DNA of 39,444 bases. It comes from an uncultured Bacteroidales bacterium (GTDB lineage Bacteria > Bacteroidota > Bacteroidia > Bacteroidales > Paludibacteraceae). The notes beneath the pieces are model-generated. The model worked only from the letters and a program-made list of their open reading frames with translations. It searched no databases and was not told the origin of the DNA. A program made the translations under genes and the position numbers. The stretch lies in contig CAKVEC010000015.1 in the NCBI GenBank assembly GCA_934728255.1, positions 1 through 39,444 on the forward strand, written 5' to 3'. This document shows positions 33,227-39,444 of the stretch, in pieces. Every line of letters starts with the position of its first letter. Positions within the stretch are counted from its first letter, which is position 1.

Positions 33227-33655
33227 ATGGACACCCAAACCATCATACAACACTTGGAGCATAAGTCGGTCAAACCGACGGTCAATCGTATCTTGGTCTA
33301 TAGCACTTTGTTGCATCTCAACCGCCCTGTGAGTCTCAAGGACTTGGAGAACGAGATGCTCAATTTGGACAAGTCGAGCATTTTCCGTGTCCTCACGCTT
33401 TTTGAGGAGAACGATGTCGTGCATGCTTTTGAGGACGGGCGCGGTATTGTCCATTATGAACTCTGCCACCACCACGATGGTGAGTGCAGCCACACCGATG
33501 GTCATCTCCATTTCTATTGCGAGACCTGCCAACAATCCTTTTGCTTGGAGGATACCCCCATCCCTCACATTGACCTCCCCGCCGACTTCATCCCCCACTC
33601 CGTCTCCTTCGTCATCAAGGGCACCTGCCCCTCTTGCGCCAAAAAACACTTTTGA
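33227..33655 (+). CDS. Fur-family transcriptional regulator
   Basis: 142 residues. The N-terminal winged helix (about 10-80) has KPTVNRILVYSTLLHLNRPVSLKDLENEM and SSIFRVLTLFEENDVV. The C-terminal dimerisation domain has a His-rich HHHDGECSHTDGHLHFYCETC segment and a final CPSC pair. The two CxxC motifs (YCETC and CPSC) form the structural zinc site of the Fur family, and the His cluster is the probable sensing site. It could respond to Zn, Fe or peroxide; the extra histidines favour zinc, but this is a guess. No neighbouring transporter is visible. It is convergent with the HD-domain gene. Confidence 0.93.
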   Translation: MDTQTIIQHLEHKSVKPTVNRILVYSTLLHLNRPVSLKDLENEMLNLDKSSIFRVLTLFEENDVVHAFEDGRGIVHYELCHHHDGECSHTDGHLHFYCETCQQSFCLEDTPIPHIDLPADFIPHSVSFVIKGTCPSCAKKHF

Positions 33656-33677
33656 GTCTGCCCCGAATGGATTAGGA

Positions 33678-34292
33678 TCAATGCAAATCCTGCCACAGAC
33701 GGAAAGCGGTAGTACGCAAAAGAGACGGATTTGACATAAGTTCACGGAGCAAGTGAAGATTTCGTATATTGCGCTCAGAGTTAAGCCATAGGTGCAGATA
33801 TCCACCCTCGGCATATTTATTGTGCAAGTGTTCGCACATACGGGCGAAGTGCCATTCAAAATCCGCAGTGGGATTGAGTTTGAGCCCGTATTGAAGTGTA
33901 CGTCGGATGACTGTCTCTGGTTCCAATTGGCGATCGGCTTCTGCTACAATGGCTCCATATATGGTGCGAGGAGGATGTTTACTGCTCGCACGATGGTCTT
34001 CGACGGCATCGCGCATTATAAGCAGTTGTTCTTCTGTAAACCACTCACGCAAGTGCTGGTCTGCCAATAGTATTTCGCCCGAATGGATATGGTGAAATTC
34101 CCTGTCAACCGACAGACCAAGGTCGTGATAGGCGGCAATCGTATATGCCATATCCGTATCAGCCTGATGCTCTCGAGCGAGTTTGACGCTTTCTGCAATC
34201 ACACTCTCGGCGTGGTCGCGCTGGTGTCCCTTGTCAAAAGCCGCATAGCGGGGAAGAATAGACTGCTCTATATATTCTACCAAGGATGACAT
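33678..34292 (-). CDS. HD-domain phosphohydrolase-like protein
   Basis: 204 residues. The HD superfamily pattern is visible: His in KGHQRDHAESV, HD in AAYHDLGL, and a later DAVEDHR plus VAEADR segment, giving the H...HD...D metal site. It lacks a GGDEF or RelA extension. Likely a metal-dependent phosphohydrolase on a nucleotide or other phosphate ester; the substrate is unknown. It is convergent with the Fur-family gene, 22 bases away, with no clear terminator between. Upstream are 136 bases with a purine-rich AAAGAAGGAAAAAG run near 34360-34390. Confidence 0.88.
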   Translation of the reverse strand: MSSLVEYIEQSILPRYAAFDKGHQRDHAESVIAESVKLAREHQADTDMAYTIAAYHDLGLSVDREFHHIHSGEILLADQHLREWFTEEQLLIMRDAVEDHRASSKHPPRTIYGAIVAEADRQLEPETVIRRTLQYGLKLNPTADFEWHFARMCEHLHNKYAEGGYLHLWLNSERNIRNLHLLRELMSNPSLLRTTAFRLWQDLH

Positions 34293-34428
34293 AAAAAAGG
34301 ATTAAGAATGATTACCCACCTATCTTAAGAAAAGGTCGCCCATAGCAGTAAAAAGAAAAGATAAAAGAAGGAAAAAGAAGGAAAAAGAGAAACCATTCAT
34401 AATTCCTCATTCTTAATTCATAATTATA

Positions 34429-35127
34429 TTATCCGAGTCGGGAGATTTTCTTCACCTCTTCTTCGTTGAGAAGTTTGATCTTGCGCCCGTCCACGCTAAT
34501 CAACCCCTCTTGCGCAAACTGACTGAGAGTACGGATGGCATTGCTTGTGGTCATATTGCTCATATTAGCCAGATCCTCACGGCTCATATACATCGAGAGC
34601 GTACAGCCGTCTTCGTCCAACCCATAGTTGTTTTTAAGCGTAAGCAACGACTCTGCCAGACGTCCTCGGATATGTTTTTGGGTCAGGTTGATCGTCTGCA
34701 GTTCGGCAACCGCCAGGTCGCGTGCCATTGCCACCATCACTTGATAGCAAAACTCGCTGTTCTGGCGCAACAAAGCCAAGAATACGGAAGCAGGAACACG
34801 ATAGGTTGTACAGGGTTCGAAAGCACTGGCGCAAGAAGTAAAACGATCTTCGCCTATCACGGCACGATAGCCGAACATATCATACGGTTTGAGCAAACGG
34901 ATGATTTGTGCACGTTGTCCGATACCCTCCTTATATATACGCACGCGACCGCTGATCAGCATCCACATATCACCGGCTATATCGCCTTCGCTATGGATCA
35001 GTTCGTTTTTCTTGTAGTTGACAATCTCTGCCTGCTCGCTGACCCACTCTTTTTCGTCATCGGTAAGAACTTCCCATATCGGGTTTAGTTCCCACATTTT
35101 TGCGTACGCTTCCTCTTTCTTCTTCAT
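34429..35127 (-). CDS. Crp/Fnr-family transcriptional regulator
   Basis: 232 residues from ATG 35127; the longer frame to 35202 would read through the promoter at 35172-35202. A cyclic-nucleotide-binding-fold domain (about 20-135) contains NELIHSEGDIAGDMWMLISGRVRIYKEG and MFGYRAVIGE. A C-terminal winged helix (about 160-228) contains MSREDLANMSNMTTSNAIRTLSQF. There are no N-terminal cysteines for an iron-sulfur cluster, so it is not a classic oxygen-sensing Fnr. The cAMP-binding arginine of Crp is not evident, so the ligand is unknown. It is divergent from gcvP, with both promoters in the 204-base gap, so it may regulate glycine cleavage or itself. Confidence 0.93.
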   Translation of the reverse strand: MKKKEEAYAKMWELNPIWEVLTDDEKEWVSEQAEIVNYKKNELIHSEGDIAGDMWMLISGRVRIYKEGIGQRAQIIRLLKPYDMFGYRAVIGEDRFTSCASAFEPCTTYRVPASVFLALLRQNSEFCYQVMVAMARDLAVAELQTINLTQKHIRGRLAESLLTLKNNYGLDEDGCTLSMYMSREDLANMSNMTTSNAIRTLSQFAQEGLISVDGRKIKLLNEEEVKKISRLG

Positions 35128-35171
35128 TACGTTGTTTCTAAGTGTTTCTATCGTAAAAAATGTTTCGATTG

Positions 35172-35202
35172 CAAAGGTAACGTATTTCAGCGGATTATGC
35201 AA
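35172..35202 (-). promoter_or_regulatory. Promoter of the Crp/Fnr-type gene
   Basis: Minus strand TTG (35202-35200), 20 nt, TACCTTTG (35179-35172). The leader to ATG 35127 is about 38 nt. Confidence 0.8.
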
Positions 35203-35251
35203 GTGTTTTTTGCGTTTTGCAAGCGAAATATATGTTTTTCAACATAAAATC

Positions 35252-35282
35252 TTGCATATTTCATGGAAATATAGTACCTTTG
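35252..35282 (+). promoter_or_regulatory. Promoter of gcvP
   Basis: TTG (35252-35254), 20 nt, TACCTTTG (35275-35282). The leader of about 42 nt is too short for a glycine riboswitch. Confidence 0.8.
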
Positions 35283-35331
35283 TGCGTTTATAAAACAAGG
35301 AATTATTAACCCTTCGTAAATCCTTTTTATC

Positions 35332-38154
35332 GTGAAAGTGAACTACCTCAAACAGAGACACATCGGTCTCAGTGAGCAAGACGAGCAACTGATGCTCAAA
35401 GTAATTGGTGCCGAATCGGTGGAGCAATTGATTGCGGAAACAATGCCCGAAGATATTCTGCTCAAGAAACCGATTGAGTTGCCCGAACCGCTGACAGAGC
35501 AGCAGATGCTTGACTCACTTAATGCTTCAGCGCAGGCTAATGTACTGAACCGCAGTTACATCGGCCGCGGTTGGTACGGAACCATCACCCCATCGGTTAT
35601 CCGACGCAATGTGCTGGAGAACCCTGTTTGGTACACTTCCTACACACCCTATCAGGCGGAGGTGAGCCAAGGGCGTTTGGAGGCGCTGTTCAATTTCCAA
35701 ACCATGATTTCCGACCTTACGGGGCTGCCTTTGGCGAACTGTTCGCTCTTGGATGAAGCCACTTCGGCTGCCGAGGCGGTTACGATGATGCGCAACCTGC
35801 GTACGCGCGAGCAGATAAAGAACAGAGTTTGCAAAGTGTTTGTGGATGAAAAAATTTTCCAAAACACCTTGAGTGTTATGCAGACACGCGCTGCCGGACA
35901 AGGGATTGAATTGGTCATTGGTCGCTACGCCGATTTCGAGCCGACTGCCGACTTTTTCGGTGCTATAGCCCAGTTGCCTAATGCCGACGGAGCCATAGAG
36001 GATTATACGGATTGGATTGAAGACTGCCACGCCGCTGGGCTGAAAGTGGCTGTCATAGCAGACTTGATGGCTATGGCACTGCTGCGTCCGCTTGATGCCG
36101 ACATCGTATGCGGTACAGCGCAGCGGTTCGGTCTGCCGATGGGATTTGGCGGACCTACGGCAGGCTATATGGCTACACGCGACGAGTACAAACGCGACCT
36201 GCCCGGACGTATTATCGGACTTAGCAAAGATACCTACGGGCATCCTGCTTATCGTTTGGCTCTCCAGACACGCGAGCAGCATATCAAGCGCGAAAAAGCC
36301 ACATCGAATATCTGTACTGCCGAAGCACTTTGCGCAATGATGGCAGGTTTCTATGGCGTCTATCATGGTGCCGAGGGCATCCGTGAGATTGCCGAGGGCA
36401 TCCATTCCAAGACTACCTATCTCAACGAGATGATTCAGGCGTACGGCTATCAGCAGGAGAATACGGAATTTTTTGATACACTGAAGATTACCGCTTGTGA
36501 GACTGCCGACTGGCAGGCGCGCCTCAAAGAGAAAGCCGAGTCGTTGGGCATTAACCTCTATTACGACCCCGCAGGCTGGGTGGGCATCTCGTTGGACGAG
36601 ACCATTACCCTTGATGATATGAACGACCTCATCGAACTCTTTGCCGAGGCAAGCGGCAATATGCCACGATATGAGGAAAACGAGAGGGCTTTCGAGGGGC
36701 TGTGGTCTATCGACGAAAGCCGTATCCGCGAAGTGGATTATCTGTGTGCCGATGTATTCAAAAAATATCACACCGAGACCGAAATGATGCGCTATATCAA
36801 GCGTCTCGACCGCAAGGACATCAGTCTTACCCACTCTATGATTCCGCTCGGTTCGTGTACTATGAAACTCAACCCCGCCACGGCAATGACTCCCATCACA
36901 TGGCCGGGCTTTACTGCCATTCACCCGCTGGCTCCAGCCAACCAAACGGAGGGATTCCGTGAAGTTTTGGACGAGTTGGAAAAACAACTCTGCGCCATCA
37001 CTGGCTTTGCGGCTTGCAACCTGCAGCCCACTTCGGGTGCCGCCGGCGAATATACCGGTTTGATAACTATTCGTGATTATCTCCACCAAAAAGGGCAAGC
37101 GCAACGCAATGTACTGCTTATCCCCGCTTCCGCACATGGTACCAACCCCGCTTCGTGCGTGCAGGCAGGCTTCGTACCGGTGGTAGTCAAATGCGATGAG
37201 CAGGGCAACACCGACCTTGCCGACTGGCGCGAGAAAACCGAGCAGAACAAAGACGTGCTGGCTGGCTGTATGATTACCTACCCTTCCACACATGGTATCT
37301 TCGAGATGGCTATCCGCGAAATGTGCCAAATCATCCATGACAACGGCGGGCAAGTCTATATGGACGGAGCCAATATGAATGCCCAGATCGGTTATACCAA
37401 CCCGGCTTTCATCGGTGCTGACGTGTGCCATTTGAACTTGCACAAATCCTTCGCCAGTCCTCACGGAGGTGGCGGTCCTGGTGTCGGGGCTATCTGCTGT
37501 GCAGAGCACCTTGTGGCGTCTATGCCTACTGCAGATCACAACCGCGTTTCGTCGGCATTGTATGGCAATGCCAATATGGCACTCATCAGTTACAGTTACA
37601 TCGCTATGATGGGTACTGAGGGACTGCGTGCGGCTACGGCGGCTGCCATCTTGAGTGCCAACTATATGGCTGCCAAACTGCGCAATGCTTATGGCGTTGT
37701 ATATACAGGTACGCGCGGGCGCGTGGGGCATGAGTTGATTCTCGACTGCCGTCAGTTCCATGCCATCGGTATCACCGAGTCGGACATAGCCAAGCGTCTG
37801 ATGGACTTCGGTTATCATGCACCTACACTCTCTTTCCCTGTCCATGGCACGCTGATGATTGAACCGACCGAGTCGGAATCGTTGCAGGAAATCGACCGTT
37901 TCATCGATGCCCTGCTTACTATCCGCGAGGAAATTCGCGAGATAGAGCGTGGCGAGGCGGAATCCAAAGATAATGTGCTGGTTAATGCGCCGCACCCTGA
38001 ATACGAAGTAGTTGCCGACGAATGGAACCATCCCTATTCGCGTCGCAAGGCGGCTTATCCGACCGACTGGGTGGCAGAGAACAAGTTCTGGATTCCAATC
38101 AGCCGTGTGGACAACGGTTTCGGTGACCGTAACCTCGTAGCCAAGTATCAATAA
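35332..38154 (+). CDS. gcvP: Glycine dehydrogenase (decarboxylating), P-protein
   Basis: PLP enzyme that decarboxylates glycine and loads the aminomethyl group on lipoylated H-protein. 940 residues make a fused single-chain P-protein, as in E. coli, with two pseudo-repeats. The N-terminal half begins RHIGLSEQDEQLM. The C-terminal half carries SAHGTNPASC, DGANMNAQIG and the PLP lysine Lys705 in HLNLHKSFASPHGGGGPG. The likely start is GTG 35332, 49 bases after the promoter; no ATG lies upstream in frame, and an in-frame GTG two codons later is an alternative. gcvT, gcvH and lpd are not in the window, so the cleavage genes are dispersed here. Confidence 0.96.
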   Translation: MKVNYLKQRHIGLSEQDEQLMLKVIGAESVEQLIAETMPEDILLKKPIELPEPLTEQQMLDSLNASAQANVLNRSYIGRGWYGTITPSVIRRNVLENPVWYTSYTPYQAEVSQGRLEALFNFQTMISDLTGLPLANCSLLDEATSAAEAVTMMRNLRTREQIKNRVCKVFVDEKIFQNTLSVMQTRAAGQGIELVIGRYADFEPTADFFGAIAQLPNADGAIEDYTDWIEDCHAAGLKVAVIADLMAMALLRPLDADIVCGTAQRFGLPMGFGGPTAGYMATRDEYKRDLPGRIIGLSKDTYGHPAYRLALQTREQHIKREKATSNICTAEALCAMMAGFYGVYHGAEGIREIAEGIHSKTTYLNEMIQAYGYQQENTEFFDTLKITACETADWQARLKEKAESLGINLYYDPAGWVGISLDETITLDDMNDLIELFAEASGNMPRYEENERAFEGLWSIDESRIREVDYLCADVFKKYHTETEMMRYIKRLDRKDISLTHSMIPLGSCTMKLNPATAMTPITWPGFTAIHPLAPANQTEGFREVLDELEKQLCAITGFAACNLQPTSGAAGEYTGLITIRDYLHQKGQAQRNVLLIPASAHGTNPASCVQAGFVPVVVKCDEQGNTDLADWREKTEQNKDVLAGCMITYPSTHGIFEMAIREMCQIIHDNGGQVYMDGANMNAQIGYTNPAFIGADVCHLNLHKSFASPHGGGGPGVGAICCAEHLVASMPTADHNRVSSALYGNANMALISYSYIAMMGTEGLRAATAAAILSANYMAAKLRNAYGVVYTGTRGRVGHELILDCRQFHAIGITESDIAKRLMDFGYHAPTLSFPVHGTLMIEPTESESLQEIDRFIDALLTIREEIREIERGEAESKDNVLVNAPHPEYEVVADEWNHPYSRRKAAYPTDWVAENKFWIPISRVDNGFGDRNLVAKYQ

Positions 38155-38174
38155 TTACGCATTGCAAAGTCGGG

Positions 38175-38270
38175 TGGAAGTCCTGTGGATGTCCTGTGGA
38201 TGTCATGTGGATAGCCATACATTGTGCATTGAAAAGTAAGGAGGATATAAGGAGGATATAAGGTGGATAG
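38175..38270 (+). repeat. Two adjacent 11-bp tandem arrays
   Basis: First, GTCCTGTGGAT units with TGGA at 38175, 38186, 38197 and 38208. Second, AAGGAGGATAT units with GGAT at 38243, 38254 and 38265. Both have exactly 11-bp spacing. They occupy the gcvP-yitT gap. Confidence 0.82.
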
Positions 38271-38297
38271 ACAGAAAATGCAGAACCGCTTTGCATG

Positions 38298-38338
38298 TTA
38301 ATTGTTAATTATTACTTGTTAATTATTCATTGTTAATT
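38298..38338 (+). repeat. 7-bp-period TTAATTG repeat
   Basis: TTAATT starts at 38298, 38305, 38319 and 38333, multiples of 7 bp apart, immediately before the next start codon. Confidence 0.6.
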
Positions 38339-38344
38339 GGATAA

Positions 38345-39259
38345 ATGAAGCCGAGTGAACAACTCAAAGAGCACCTCCAGCAGTATCAGCGTATGAAACC
38401 GCTGATTGCTATCAAGGAGTATTTTATGATAGCCGTCTGCACTATCCCGTATGCGCTGTCGGTCAACCAGATTCTGGTACCGCATAAGGTAGTCGGTGGT
38501 GGGCTCACCGGTCTTTGCGAGATTATCTATTTTGCTACAGGAACGGCTGTACCCATTTGGCTGAGTACTTTGGTTATCAATTTAGCCTTACTGGTGGCAG
38601 CGGCATTCACTATCGGTTGGCGCTATTGCATCCGAACGGTGTATGGTGTTTTTTGGTTGTCGGTGTGGCTGAAGATTGTGCCTATCGCACCCGACCCTAT
38701 TGTGTCTGACCCGTTTATGGGGGTCGTTCTCGGAGGACTGTGTGTCGGTTCGTTCCTGGGAATGGTATTCTTAAACAATGGTTCTACAGGCGGGACGGAC
38801 ATCATTGCAATGATTGTCAATAAGTATCAGCATTTGCCTATGGGGCGGGTCTTGATGACTTGCGACATTGTCATTATCCTCTGTGCCTATTTCCTTCCTG
38901 AGGTGCGTAGCATAGAAAAGGTTCTGTTCGGATTATGTTACACGTTTATGTCATCTACTGCCGTCGATTGGGTGATGAACCGTATGCGGCAGTCGGTACA
39001 ATTCTTTATTATTTCGAAGAAATACAACGAGATAGCCGAAGCCATTATGACACAGGTACCGCGTGGGGTAACGCTCCTAGAAGCGCAAGGAGGTTATTCC
39101 AAAGAGCCAACCAAAGTCATCACCTGCATCGCCCGCCAGCATGAGTCGGCTAAGATTTTCCGTCTCGTCCGCTCCATCGACCCCGATGCTTTTGTGAGCC
39201 AAAGCAAAGTTCGCGGTGTCTTCGGTCAGGGCTTCGACTCTATCAAAGACAAAACCTGA
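38345..39259 (+). CDS. YitT family membrane protein (DUF161 + DUF2179)
   Basis: 304 residues. About five to six hydrophobic helices fill residues 25-215 (for example MIAVCTIPYALSVNQILVPHKVVGGGLTGL, STLVINLALLVAAAFTIGW), followed by a soluble C-terminal DUF2179-like domain (about 225-300, MTQVPRGVTLLEAQGGYSKEPTKVITCIA). The NNGSTGGTDIIAMIVNKY motif in the middle is typical of YitT proteins. The family is widespread in Bacteroidota and Firmicutes; a transport role is suspected but undefined. The gene is preceded by 11-bp and 7-bp repeat arrays and no clear promoter. Confidence 0.93.
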   Translation: MKPSEQLKEHLQQYQRMKPLIAIKEYFMIAVCTIPYALSVNQILVPHKVVGGGLTGLCEIIYFATGTAVPIWLSTLVINLALLVAAAFTIGWRYCIRTVYGVFWLSVWLKIVPIAPDPIVSDPFMGVVLGGLCVGSFLGMVFLNNGSTGGTDIIAMIVNKYQHLPMGRVLMTCDIVIILCAYFLPEVRSIEKVLFGLCYTFMSSTAVDWVMNRMRQSVQFFIISKKYNEIAEAIMTQVPRGVTLLEAQGGYSKEPTKVITCIARQHESAKIFRLVRSIDPDAFVSQSKVRGVFGQGFDSIKDKT

Positions 39260-39280
39260 TTTGTTTTGTTCATTTTGTTA

Positions 39281-39310
39281 TAGGATGCGCTTACCTTGCG
39301 CATAGGATAG
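39281..39310 (+). repeat. TAGGAT repeat copy downstream of yitT
   Basis: TAGGATGCGCT at 39281 and TAGGATAGAAT at 39303 are 22 bp apart, with a degenerate unit TACCTTGCGCA between them, keeping the 11-bp phase. GGAT cores are at 39283 and 39305. An AAAAAAGCAG word follows at 39314 without a proper -7 box. Confidence 0.7.
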
Positions 39311-39362
39311 AATAAAAAAGCAGTATAGTTTTTAGTCCGGTATATGTGATGTACTCCGGGGA

Positions 39363-39381
39363 CGCGGACGCCTCGTCCGCG
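39363..39381. repeat. GC-rich perfect hairpin
   Basis: CGCGGACG, loop CCT, CGTCCGCG makes an 8-bp perfect stem, far more GC-rich than its surroundings and without a T run. It looks like a REP-type dispersed element, but only one copy is in the window. Confidence 0.6.
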
Positions 39382-39444
39382 GTCGTCAAACCATTATTAT
39401 GGCTAACCCCAAAAGGCAAAGATTTATTTGGATTTCTTGCTCGT

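Noticed and set aside
34429..35127. Oxygen-sensing Fnr
   Set aside because: No N-terminal cysteine cluster for a [4Fe-4S] centre is present.
35283..35331. Glycine riboswitch upstream of gcvP
   Set aside because: The leader predicted from the promoter is about 42 nt, too short for a glycine aptamer, and no matching structure is visible.
35527..38151. 874-codon open frame on the minus strand opposite gcvP
   Set aside because: It is an antisense shadow: the plus-strand frame is a complete, motif-rich P-protein, while this frame has no recognisable domain and scattered Cys/His/Arg of a type expected from reading the other strand.

Overview
The window looks like a chromosomal segment of a Bacteroidota bacterium, most likely order Bacteroidales. 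The evidence is: (i) ten well-formed promoters of the Bacteroidota type, a (T)TTG element exactly 20 nt before TAnnTTTG, plus an eleventh with a poor upstream element; (ii) few Shine-Dalgarno sequences; (iii) family content typical of the group (NigD-like lipoprotein, BT4734/VirE-N plus DUF3987 protein, DUF4250, DUF3109, DUF1207-like protein, fused GcvP, Na+-pumping methylmalonyl-CoA decarboxylase operon). I cannot name a genus. No rRNA, tRNA, CRISPR array, integrase or transposase was seen.

Layout. 1-2.6 kb: lon with a strong terminator. 2.6-7.7 kb: an accessory-looking island. It has an extremely AT-rich non-coding stretch bounded by inverted triplets of CGGACA/TGTCCG, a VirE-N/DUF3987 replication-type protein, two tandem paralogous ~100-aa genes, and a convergent XRE repressor whose upstream region is studded with TTCACA/TTGTGAA sites. 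7.7-8.0 kb: two tiny genes (DUF4250 and a 37-codon ORF). 8.3-11.5 kb: envelope lipid and glycan genes (cdsA; divergently a small acidic protein, a lipid A-type acyltransferase and a GT2 glycosyltransferase). 11.7-14.4 kb: NigD-like lipoprotein, ECF sigma factor, and a protein that appears to join an anti-sigma-like N-terminus, one inner-membrane helix, a long periplasmic linker and an outer-membrane beta-barrel. 14.4-21.5 kb, all minus: AspT-type transporter, cinA, DUF3109, an MFS exporter, and a metal-efflux pair in which both permease and AraC-type regulator carry a CxxC (HMA-like) metal-binding module. 21.6-25.1 kb: two lipoprotein GH13 amylases. 25.3-28.4 kb: NAD kinase, lgt and a DUF1207-like envelope protein. 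28.6-32.9 kb: methylmalonyl-CoA epimerase plus the decarboxylase complex (propionate formation coupled to Na+ export), with a biotin carrier holding two biotinyl domains. 33.2-39.3 kb: Fur-family regulator, HD-domain protein, Crp/Fnr-type regulator, glycine dehydrogenase and a YitT-family membrane protein.

The main points for a second look are the candidate trans-envelope sigma/anti-sigma locus at 11.7-14.4 kb, the origin-like AT-rich region next to the VirE-N/DUF3987 gene, the self-contained metal-responsive regulator/efflux pair, and a recurrent non-coding pattern: short degenerate tandem repeats with an 11-bp period (often containing GGAT) in at least nine intergenic gaps, apparently unrelated to any annotated feature.
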